Both the position numbers and the translations under genes were made by a program. From positions 60,360-66,482 of the forward strand of contig DDYF01000017.1 of assembly GCA_002347645.1 (NCBI GenBank): a stretch of DNA of 6,123 nt, read 5' to 3'. Position 1 is the stretch's first letter, and every line of letters begins with the position of its first letter. Origin of the DNA: Thermoleophilia bacterium UBA2241. GTDB lineage: Bacteria > Actinomycetota > Thermoleophilia > UBA2241. This document shows positions 1-5,060 of the stretch, piece after piece. Below the pieces are notes generated by a model. The model made no database searches. It saw only the letters and a list, made by a program, of their open reading frames with translations, and had not been told where the DNA came from.

Positions 1-741
1 GAGCGCGGCCACCAGGCCTCCGTCGTGACGATCGAGCGCCCGGGCCCCTTCACGACCGAGCTCAGCGCGGTCACCGCCGTGAACCGCGTCCTTGCCAGTG
101 AGGTGCGACGGGCGGTCGCTTCGGGCTCGTTCCCTCTCGTCGCCGGAGGCAACTGCAACGTCGCGCTCGGCATGACGGCGGGCCTCGACACGACCCAGAC
201 GGCGATTGTCTGGTTCGACGCCCACGGCGACTTCAACACGCCGCAGACCACGCCCAGCGGCTTCCTCGACGGGATGCCCCTGGCCATGGCGACAGGGCGG
301 GCGCACGGCAACGCCTGGGCGCGACCGATGGGCGGCGTCGACGCGCGCGCCGTCGTCCACGTCGGCGCGCGCGACCTCGACCCGGGCGAGGTCGAGGGTC
401 TCGCGGCCGAGGACGTGCACGTGGTGACGTGCGACGACCTGCGCGACGGCGGCCTCGCGGCGGCCCTCGCCGCCGTCGCCCGACGCGCGGCCCGCGCCTA
501 CGTCCACGTCGACATCGACGTCCTCGACCTCGCCGTCGCGCCCGGCGTCGACTTCGCCTCCCCCGGCGGCCTCGCGCCGGCCGAGGTCACAGCCGCGGTG
601 ACCGCCGTCGCGGCGGTGCTGCCGGTGGCGGGCGTCTCGGTGACCGCCTACGACCCCCAGCGCGACGACGAGGCGGGCACCACACGCACCACGGGCCTCG
701 ACCTCATGTGCGAGCTCGTTGACGTCGTCGCGCACCGATAG
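1..741 (+). CDS. Arginase/agmatinase-superfamily ureohydrolase, 3' part (5' end outside window)
   Basis: This is the C-terminal part of a binuclear-metal ureohydrolase, a family that hydrolyses guanidino C-N bonds (arginase, agmatinase, formiminoglutamase). The reading frame is open to base 1, and 246 residues are visible against about 300 for the family, so I treat it as 5'-partial; an internal GTG at 25 has no ribosome binding site. Numbering from that GTG, the metal-binding motif FDAHGDFNTP supplies Asp65, His67 and Asp69, and HVDIDVLD supplies Asp163 and Asp165. The family's GGDH motif reads GGNC here (Gly41-Cys44), so the usual first His ligand of one Mn site is a Cys. The C-terminal YDPQRDD segment sits where arginases carry their substrate-binding loop and Glu. 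The family call is firm; the substrate cannot be told. The next gene is convergent. Confidence 0.88.
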   Translation, partial: ERGHQASVVTIERPGPFTTELSAVTAVNRVLASEVRRAVASGSFPLVAGGNCNVALGMTAGLDTTQTAIVWFDAHGDFNTPQTTPSGFLDGMPLAMATGRAHGNAWARPMGGVDARAVVHVGARDLDPGEVEGLAAEDVHVVTCDDLRDGGLAAALAAVARRAARAYVHVDIDVLDLAVAPGVDFASPGGLAPAEVTAAVTAVAAVLPVAGVSVTAYDPQRDDEAGTTRTTGLDLMCELVDVVAHR

Positions 742-810
742 GTCGCGGGACAGAGCAGCAGGTCATCGAGCGCCGAGGGGAAGCGCGACGGCGCGGCGCG
801 CGTTCACGCG

Positions 811-2013
811 TCAGTAGTAGAGGTACAGGCGCTCGCCGACGAAGGCCCGGTCGTAGACCCAGTCGCAGACCCAGAGCGGCTCGCGCACGCAGCCGTGGCT
901 TGCCGGGTACGGAGGCACGACCGGATACCCGTGGATGCCCATCTCGCCGTAGAAGGTCATGAAGCGCGGCAGCGCGACCGACCCGTCGTACGTCGAGCTC
1001 ACGGGGACCTTGCGCAGGATGCGAAAGGCGCCCTCCGGTGTGTTGCCGGTCGCGCCGGTCGAGACCGGCACGATGCCGATCACGACGCCGTCGGTGACGA
1101 GCATCAGGATCTGACGGCCCTCGTCGATCTCGATGTGGCGCGCCGGCGACGCGTACCTCGGCTTGACCGGGGTCGCGACGTCGAGCTTGCGCCAGTCGTT
1201 CTCGTTCATCACGTAGTCGCGCGCCAGGCGATACGTCTTCTGGAAGCAGACGACGGCGTCGGAGACAGCGCGCGTGAACGTCGTGCCGGTGCCGGGCGTG
1301 CGGACGCGCAAGCGCTTCAGCTGCGTCAGCAGACCCTTGACGCGCAGACCCGTGGAGCCGATCGCAAGCCGCCGCCACTCAAGCTTCACGCTCTTCTTCA
1401 CCTCGCGTGACCCGTAGGCGGGAGTCGGCGTCAGCGCGAACCGCAGGCTGAACCACTCGATGCCGCGCAGCGGTACCAGCAGGACGGCGCGCCCGTCGCG
1501 GACGCGGCCGCGGACGGTGGCCACCCGGCGGCCGCGGTGGAAGACGCGCGCCGTGACGGCGCCGTCGTACGCCCCCGGCTTCACGTTGAGCACGAAGCGC
1601 GTGCGCAGGAAGGGGATGAGCTTGCCGTGCGTCACGCTCACGGCCGGGCGTACGGTGAGCGGCAGCGGGGCACTCATGCTGCCGTCCGCCGTCAGGCGAA
1701 CGAGGACGTCGCCGCTGTGCCGCGGCGCGAACTCGAAGGCGAACGCGCCGGTCGCGTCGGTCGGCGCGGCACCCACGTCGGCACCGTCCAGCGAGACGAC
1801 GACCTCCTCGCCCTCGACCGCGGGGTCGACCATGCCGCTCACCGTCACCGTGCCGCCGAAGACGACGGCCGGTCGCGAGAGCTCGATCGTCAGCGTCGCC
1901 GCAGCGGCCGGGGCGGCCGCGACCAGCGCGGCCGCGGCCAAGGCCGCGAGCGCGACCAGCGCGGCCGCCGCCACGCGCCGGCACCGGTGTCCGTGTGCGT
2001 CGCTCCAGCTCAT
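811..2013 (-). CDS. Exported L,D-transpeptidase (YkuD domain) with beta-rich N-terminal region
   Basis: A 400-residue cell-wall enzyme that should form 3-3 peptidoglycan cross-links or attach proteins to peptidoglycan outside the membrane. Residues 1-39 look like a signal peptide: Arg-rich start, Ala/Leu core, and a cut site near APAAAA. Residues 40-125 resemble an Ig-like domain (VFGGTVTVSG, then DATGAFAFEF), and 125-215 look like a second beta-rich module. Residues 217-276 resemble a degenerate peptidoglycan-binding repeat (VVCFQKTYRL). The YkuD domain runs from about 292 to the end, with His361 and the signature SHGCVR at 372-377, where Cys375 is the nucleophile. I chose the ATG at 2013 because it puts a short n-region before the hydrophobic core; an ATG at 2079 would add 22 residues and overlap the serS promoter. 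Neither start has a Shine-Dalgarno. Confidence 0.9.
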   Translation of the reverse strand: MSWSDAHGHRCRRVAAAALVALAALAAAALVAAAPAAAATLTIELSRPAVVFGGTVTVSGMVDPAVEGEEVVVSLDGADVGAAPTDATGAFAFEFAPRHSGDVLVRLTADGSMSAPLPLTVRPAVSVTHGKLIPFLRTRFVLNVKPGAYDGAVTARVFHRGRRVATVRGRVRDGRAVLLVPLRGIEWFSLRFALTPTPAYGSREVKKSVKLEWRRLAIGSTGLRVKGLLTQLKRLRVRTPGTGTTFTRAVSDAVVCFQKTYRLARDYVMNENDWRKLDVATPVKPRYASPARHIEIDEGRQILMLVTDGVVIGIVPVSTGATGNTPEGAFRILRKVPVSSTYDGSVALPRFMTFYGEMGIHGYPVVPPYPASHGCVREPLWVCDWVYDRAFVGERLYLYY

Positions 2014-2022
2014 GCGTTGTCT

Positions 2023-2028
2023 AGTATC
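2023..2028 (-). promoter_or_regulatory. Possible -10 of the L,D-transpeptidase gene (leaderless candidate)
   Basis: Read on the minus strand this is GATACT (4 of 6 matches to TATAAT), ending 9 bases before the ATG at 2013. Transcription would begin at or very near the start codon. No convincing -35 is visible at 17 bases (TGCAGA), so the call is weak. Confidence 0.3.
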
Positions 2029-2073
2029 GGACGAACGACCCCCTTTCTGCACGCCGGCTTTCTGGGCCTGAGG

Positions 2074-2079
2074 TAGCAT
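2074..2079 (+). promoter_or_regulatory. Possible -10 of serS
   Basis: TAGCAT fits the TANNNT pattern and lies 32 bases before the serS ATG, leaving a leader of roughly 25 bases that contains the Shine-Dalgarno GAGGAG at 2100-2105, 6 bases from the start. No good -35 is seen. The 98-base divergent region is too short for a T-box leader, and I see none. Confidence 0.35.
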
Positions 2080-2111
2080 GACCGGGTCTCATCCGACGCG
2101 AGGAGTGCACG

Positions 2112-3368
2112 ATGCTCGACATCAAGCTGGTCCGCTCGAACCCCGACGTGGTGCGCGCCGCCCTGGAGCGTCGCGGCAGTACCCAGTCGCTGGACGAGTT
2201 CCTCGCCGTCGAGACCGAGCGCCGCCGCCTCACCACCGAGGTCGAGACCATGCGCGCCCAGCGCAAGAGCGCCTCGGACGGGATCGCCAAGATCAAGAAG
2301 GCGGGCGGCGACGCCGCCGAGGCGATCGCCGCCATGCGCGTGCTGGGCGACACCATCAAGGAGCGCGAACAGGAGCTCGAAGGGGTCGAGAAGCGCATGC
2401 GTGTGCTGATCCTCGACATCCCCAATCTCGTCATGGACGACGTCCCGAGCGGCGGCGAGGAGGACTCGGTCGAGCTGCGCCGCGTGGGCGAGCCTCCTGC
2501 ATTCGACTTCGAGCCGAAGGACCACCTCGACCTCGGCCTCGCCCTCGATCTCGTCGACATGGAGCGCGCCGCCAAGGCGAGCGGCTCGCGCTTCGCCTAC
2601 CTCAAGGGAGACCTCGTCCTGCTCCAGTTCGCCCTCGTGCGTCTCGGCCTCGAGGTCGTCGCCGAGAAGGGGTTCCGCCCCGTCGTCCCGCCCGTCCTCG
2701 TGCGCGAGGAGGCGATGTACGGCACCGGCTTCTTCCCCACTGACGAGCAGCAGATCTACCGCACCACCGACGGCGACTGCCTCGTGGGCACGTCCGAGGT
2801 CCCGCTCGCCGCCATGCACATGGAGGAGTTCCTCGAGGCCGAGCGCCTGCCCCTGCGCTACGCAGGCTATTCAACCTGCTTCCGCCGCGAAGCCGGCGCC
2901 GCCGGCAAGGACACGCGAGGCATCTTTCGCCTGCACCAGTTCGACAAGGTCGAGATGTTCTCGTTCTGCCTGCCCGAGCAGGCCGAGTTCGAGCACGAAC
3001 TCATCCTCTCGGCCGAGGAGGACATCCTGCAGCTCCTCGGCGTCCCCTACCGCGTGGTGAACATCGCCGCCGGCGACCTCGGCGCCCCCGCGGCCAAGAA
3101 GTACGACTGCGAGGCGTGGCTCCCGGGCCAGCAGCGCTACCGCGAGGTCACGAGCTGCTCGAACTGCACCGACTACCAGGCGCGACGTCTCAACTGCCGC
3201 TACCGCACCGACAAGGGCCCGCGCTTCGTCCACACGCTCAACGGCACCTGCATCGCCCTGGGACGCACGCTCATCGCCATCATGGAGAACTACCAGCGCA
3301 CCGACGGCACGATCGAGGTGCCGAAGGTGCTGCGCCCGTACGTGGGCAAAGACGTCATCGGCGGCTGA
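2112..3368 (+). CDS. serS: Seryl-tRNA synthetase (class II aaRS)
   Basis: Cytoplasmic enzyme that charges tRNA-Ser with serine; 418 residues, the usual bacterial length. Residues 1 to about 105 form the helical arm (Glu/Lys/Arg-rich coiled coil, LTTEVETMRAQRKSASDGI) that grips the long variable arm of tRNA-Ser. The class II core follows. Motif 1 lies at about 178-196 (GFRPVVPPVLV). The serine-pocket TSE is 227-229. Motif 2 is CFRREAGAAGKDTRGIFRLHQFDKVE at about 256-281 in shortened form CFRREAG...HQFDKVE, with Arg258 and Glu260. Motif 3 is NGTCIALGRTLIAIMENYQ (377-395), with Arg385. The segment at 345-365 carries the family's SCSN...DYQARR. The ATG is preceded by GAGGAG at a 6-base spacing. 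Its substrate tRNA-Ser(UGA) lies downstream at 3957. Confidence 0.98.
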   Translation: MLDIKLVRSNPDVVRAALERRGSTQSLDEFLAVETERRRLTTEVETMRAQRKSASDGIAKIKKAGGDAAEAIAAMRVLGDTIKEREQELEGVEKRMRVLILDIPNLVMDDVPSGGEEDSVELRRVGEPPAFDFEPKDHLDLGLALDLVDMERAAKASGSRFAYLKGDLVLLQFALVRLGLEVVAEKGFRPVVPPVLVREEAMYGTGFFPTDEQQIYRTTDGDCLVGTSEVPLAAMHMEEFLEAERLPLRYAGYSTCFRREAGAAGKDTRGIFRLHQFDKVEMFSFCLPEQAEFEHELILSAEEDILQLLGVPYRVVNIAAGDLGAPAAKKYDCEAWLPGQQRYREVTSCSNCTDYQARRLNCRYRTDKGPRFVHTLNGTCIALGRTLIAIMENYQRTDGTIEVPKVLRPYVGKDVIGG

Positions 3369-3424
3369 CGGACGGGAGAGCCCGGGGACACGGCGCGCGG
3401 CTCCGGACGAGCCCGCCGACGCCG

Positions 3425-3448
3425 GAAGCGCCCGCGAGCGGGCGCTTC
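3425..3448. terminator. Bidirectional terminator hairpin between serS and the carbonic-anhydrase-like gene
   Basis: A perfect 11-bp inverted repeat, GAAGCGCCCGC and GCGGGCGCTTC around a 2-base centre (GA), lies 57 bases after the serS stop. It overlaps the stop codon of the convergent gene (TCA at 3447-3449 on +). No T-run follows on either strand, as is common for hairpin terminators in GC-rich actinobacteria. Its position between two convergent ends makes a shared terminator the simplest reading. Confidence 0.7.
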
Positions 3449-3857
3449 AGTCGACCGGCTCGGCGTCGCCGAACGCCGCGCCGCCGTCGTTCTCGCGCCA
3501 GGGGATCAGGTAGCAGTGCACGTCGAGCGCCGGGAAGGCGTTCTCGACGAGGGCGCGCACCCGGCGCAGGTCACGTGCCAGGATCTCACGCTGGTCGAAC
3601 CCCAGGCCGCCGAGAGCGCGCTCGTAAGCGCGGCAGTCCTGGTGCGAGACGAGGACCACCTTGCGCACGCCACCGGTGTCGATCTGCATGGTGATGCACC
3701 CCATGGCCACGCGGCGCTCCATCCCGGGGCGAACGAACAGGAGTGGTCCGCCGGGAACGAGGAGGTGGTCGGCGCCGTCGATGCCGAGCGTCGCGCGCAA
3801 GCGCTTGAGCGGCTCGGCCAAGCGTCCGTCGGAGCAGGCGATGATGAGGTGCTCCAT
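3447..3857 (-). CDS. Minimal beta-carbonic-anhydrase-like protein
   Basis: A 136-residue soluble protein with the zinc-site layout of beta-carbonic anhydrases. CSDGR at 8-12 gives the first Cys ligand (Cys8) and the Asp10/Arg12 pair. SHQDC at 71-75 gives His72 and Cys75. Family members usually reach 180-230 residues; this one has no N-terminal helices before the first motif and a short C-terminal part (QREILARDLRRVRALVENAF, then VHCYLIPW). It probably belongs to the short putative carbonic anhydrases rather than to characterised enzymes, so CO2 hydration is an inference. The ATG has no Shine-Dalgarno; a -10-like GATAAT lies 8 bases upstream, suggesting a leaderless mRNA. It is convergent with serS and divergent from tRNA-Ser. 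Whether it pairs functionally with either is unknown. Confidence 0.78.
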   Translation of the reverse strand: MEHLIIACSDGRLAEPLKRLRATLGIDGADHLLVPGGPLLFVRPGMERRVAMGCITMQIDTGGVRKVVLVSHQDCRAYERALGGLGFDQREILARDLRRVRALVENAFPALDVHCYLIPWRENDGGAAFGDAEPVD

Positions 3858-3865
3858 GAGCGGTC

Positions 3866-3894
3866 ATTATCCCATACGGATGGATGACGAGCCA
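3866..3894 (-). promoter_or_regulatory. Promoter of the carbonic-anhydrase-like gene (leaderless candidate)
   Basis: On the minus strand GATAAT (3871-3866) matches TATAAT at five of six positions and ends 8 bases before the ATG at 3857. At a 17-base spacing the -35 position reads TGGCTC (3894-3889), a weak match. The predicted transcription start falls at or within a couple of bases of the start codon. Confidence 0.5.
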
Positions 3895-3898
3895 CCAT

Positions 3899-3936
3899 GC
3901 ACGGGCGCCGCGCGCGGTCGCGCGCGGCGCCCGTGC
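3899..3936. repeat. Perfect 18-bp inverted repeat with 2-base centre
   Basis: The left arm GCACGGGCGCCGCGCGCG (3899-3916) is the exact reverse complement of the right arm (3919-3936), around the centre GT. The repeat fills the space between the carbonic-anhydrase-like promoter and the extended -10 of tRNA-Ser. It may be an operator, a cruciform-forming element, or a minus-strand terminator for the lipoprotein gene that reads antisense through the tRNA. No T-run follows on either strand. The symmetry is certain; the role is not. Confidence 0.9.
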
Positions 3937-3942
3937 TATCCT
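3934..3942 (+). promoter_or_regulatory. Extended -10 promoter element of tRNA-Ser
   Basis: TGCTATCCT is a TGn extension plus TATCCT (4 of 6 matches to TATAAT). It ends 14 bases before the mature tRNA, a spacing that fits a short 5' leader removed by RNase P. The position of a -35 element falls inside the inverted repeat and reads GCGGTC, a poor match, so the extended -10 or an activator would have to compensate. Confidence 0.6.
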
Positions 3943-3956
3943 CGTTCCTTGCCTGC

Positions 3957-4046
3957 GGAGGGGTGGCCGAGAGGTCGAAGGCAGCGGTCTTGAAAACCGC
4001 CAGCGGGGCGACTCGCTCGTGGGTTCGAATCCCACCCCCTCCGCCA
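3957..4046 (+). tRNA. tRNA-Ser (anticodon UGA)
   Basis: A 90-base class II tRNA with encoded CCA. The acceptor stem GGAGGGG (3957-3963) pairs with CCCCTCC (4036-4042). The D-arm is closed by GCC/GGC. The anticodon stem GCGGT/ACCGC (3984-3988, 3996-4000) encloses the loop CTTGAAA with anticodon TGA at 3991-3993, reading UCA. The long variable arm at 4002-4017 (AGCGGG, loop GCGA, CTCGCT, one G-U pair) marks it as a serine-type tRNA. The T-arm is GTGGG/CCCAC with loop TTCGAAT. The discriminator base is G (4043), as expected for serine identity. The next gene, on the other strand, ends two bases after the CCA. Confidence 0.98.
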
Positions 4047-4048
4047 GT

Positions 4049-4582
4049 TCACAGGTAACCGCCGTTCGGCTCCGGTTGTCGCTTGTACTCGGGCTTCGCC
4101 TCGACGATCTCCCGGATGAACTTGACGAGCTCGCGAAGACGCATCGCGTACGGGTCCGACGCATCCCGGTCGTCGTTCCAGACGAGTGTCCTGGTCGACC
4201 CGTCGATCATCAGCTCGAAGCGATACGTCATGTGCGGGGTCATGACGCCGCCGCCCCGCGGCGCGTACTTCGCGGGATAGGCCAGGAGGCCGATTCGCTC
4301 CATCTCCTCGACCATGCGCGCGAACTCCTCGGGGGTCAGCGTCAGGTCGACGGTCACGGGAGGGTCGCCGATCATGTCATTCGTGAACGTCCCCGCCGTC
4401 GTGTCGAGGACGTTGCGCGCCCGGACGCCGTAGGCAAACACGAACGACGTGATGTCGTCGTAGCCGGACCGGCCGCCGCTGCCCTCCGGCGACGTCGACG
4501 CGGACGGCCCTCCCCCGCCTGCGCAGCCGGCGGCGAGGAAGACCAAGAGCAGGACTGTGAAGACCCCGATCAGCTTGGACAT
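4049..4582 (-). CDS. Putative lipoprotein of unknown function
   Basis: A 177-residue secreted lipoprotein. The N-terminus is Lys plus a Leu/Val-rich core ending in the lipobox LAAGC, so Cys20 would be lipidated and anchored to the outer face of the membrane. A Gly/Ser linker follows (21-43). A single globular domain of about 44-166 has the pattern YGVRARNVLDT, FTNDMIGDPPVTVDLTLTPE, a helix EEFARMVEEM, then GLLAYP. I recall this pattern from uncharacterised proteins of Gram-positive bacteria, with no known function. I chose the ATG at 4582 because GGGAG lies 8 bases upstream and the signal peptide begins there; the in-frame ATG at 4597 lacks a ribosome binding site. Its transcript would run into the antisense strand of tRNA-Ser unless stopped. 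Confidence 0.82.
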   Translation of the reverse strand: MSKLIGVFTVLLLVFLAAGCAGGGGPSASTSPEGSGGRSGYDDITSFVFAYGVRARNVLDTTAGTFTNDMIGDPPVTVDLTLTPEEFARMVEEMERIGLLAYPAKYAPRGGGVMTPHMTYRFELMIDGSTRTLVWNDDRDASDPYAMRLRELVKFIREIVEAKPEYKRQPEPNGGYL

Positions 4583-4665
4583 GGCTTCAGCTCCCATGCA
4601 GCGAACTCACGTTCCTGCCGTGGGGACGCGCCACCAGGCGACGACGTTCAGTGTCGGCGGTGAAC

Positions 4666-4701
4666 GACCACGGGGCGGGCCTTGCGGCCCGCCCCGTGGT
4701 C
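4666..4701 (-). terminator. Strong 16-bp hairpin, likely terminator of the small membrane protein gene
   Basis: GACCACGGGGCGGGCC (4666-4681) and its exact reverse complement (4686-4701) flank the loop TTGC. The hairpin lies 51 bases after the stop of the minus-strand gene ending at 4753 and 83 bases before the start of the next minus-strand gene at 4582. There is no T-run on the minus side. Terminator is the best reading given its position; an mRNA-stabilising or attenuating hairpin upstream of the lipoprotein gene is also possible. Confidence 0.65.
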
Positions 4702-4752
4702 ACAGATCCTTTGCCGATCGCGCCCCGAGGCGCGTCGGCGACTGAGACGCTC

Positions 4753-4953
4753 TCAGGCCTCCGCCGCGGCGTCGCCGGCCGGTGGCTGGTCGGCCGGCGG
4801 CTGGTCGGCCGGCGGCGTGTAGCTCGTCCATGGGTCGACCTTGTCCTGGCCCCAGCCGAAGCAGCTGAAGCCTTCGCCCTTCGCCATACGGTACCCGATC
4901 AGGATGCCGACGCCGACGAGCAACGCGAGAGAGATGAACAGCACCTTCTTCAC
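4753..4953 (-). CDS. Small single-pass membrane protein with Pro-rich repeat tail
   Basis: A 66-residue protein of unknown function. It starts MKKVLFISLALLVGVGILIG, a positively charged end and one hydrophobic span (about 4-20) that looks like a signal anchor. GYRMAKGEGFSCFGWGQD follows, then a tail with three units PPADQ, PPADQ, PPAGD (47-61). The tail probably lies outside the membrane, as a short wall-spanning spacer. The GTG at 4953 is chosen because GGAGGAGGAG lies 7 bases upstream; an in-frame ATG at 4995 lies upstream of the likely promoter and would put charged residues before the span. There is no lipobox, as the lone Cys follows the span by about ten residues. I do not recognise the family. 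Confidence 0.7.
   Translation of the reverse strand: MKKVLFISLALLVGVGILIGYRMAKGEGFSCFGWGQDKVDPWTSYTPPADQPPADQPPAGDAAAEA
4771..4815 (-). repeat. Three tandem 15-bp repeats coding PPADQ units
   Basis: Bases 4786-4800 and 4801-4815 are identical (CTGGTCGGCCGGCGG on +), and 4771-4785 is a diverged third copy. The unit is a multiple of three, so copy-number change would keep the frame and alter only the length of the Pro-rich tail of the small membrane protein. Confidence 0.9.
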
Positions 4954-4983
4954 AGACACCCTCCTCCTCCGTTCACTCAGGCC

Positions 4984-4989
4984 ATCGTA
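4984..4989 (-). promoter_or_regulatory. Possible -10 of the small membrane protein gene
   Basis: TACGAT on the minus strand (TANNNT, 4 of 6 to TATAAT) would start transcription near 4977, just upstream of the GGAGGAGGAG ribosome binding site (4970-4961) and the GTG at 4953. No good -35 is visible. This placement argues against the ATG at 4995 as start. Confidence 0.35.
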
Positions 4990-5021
4990 CCCCATACCGG
5001 CGACGGCGATACCCTCGGGCT

Positions 5022-5051
5022 TTGCGCCCCCGGTGAAGGCCGTAGTAGGCT
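5022..5051 (+). promoter_or_regulatory. Possible promoter of the polytopic membrane protein gene (leaderless candidate)
   Basis: TTGCGC (5022-5027), an 18-base spacer and TAGGCT (5046-5051) form a weak -35/-10 pair. The -10 ends 9 bases before the ATG at 5061, and there is no Shine-Dalgarno, so the start codon would sit at or near the mRNA 5' end. Confidence 0.35.
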
Positions 5052-5060
5052 GCCGCCGCC

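Noticed and set aside
742..810. Possible terminator or small gene between the ureohydrolase and transpeptidase genes
   Set aside because: The 69 bases are GC-rich with scattered GCGC self-matches but no clean stem, no T-run and no reading frame with a ribosome binding site.
895..2076. Long open frames on + opposite the transpeptidase gene
   Set aside because: They are Arg/Ala/Pro/Thr-rich shadows expected in GC-rich DNA; the minus frame encodes a full YkuD domain and signal peptide.
2014..2111. T-box or other riboswitch upstream of serS
   Set aside because: The divergent region is only 98 bases and shows no specifier stem, T-box sequence or terminator/antiterminator pair.
3957..4046. tRNA-Ser 3' end as an integration site for a mobile element
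   Set aside because: tRNA-Ser genes are common attachment sites, but no integrase, phage gene or duplicated tRNA 3' end appears downstream in the window.
4057..4077. Hairpin after tRNA-Ser (AACC/GGTT with an inner GCCG/CGGC) as a tRNA terminator
   Set aside because: The stem is broken by a 3-base bulge, has no T-run and lies in the lipoprotein coding region; it is too weak to call.
3506..4164. Other open frames across the carbonic-anhydrase-like gene and tRNA
   Set aside because: Their composition is low-complexity Arg/Ser/Ala/Pro, they cross the tRNA or overlap the frame with the zinc motifs, and they lack ribosome binding sites.
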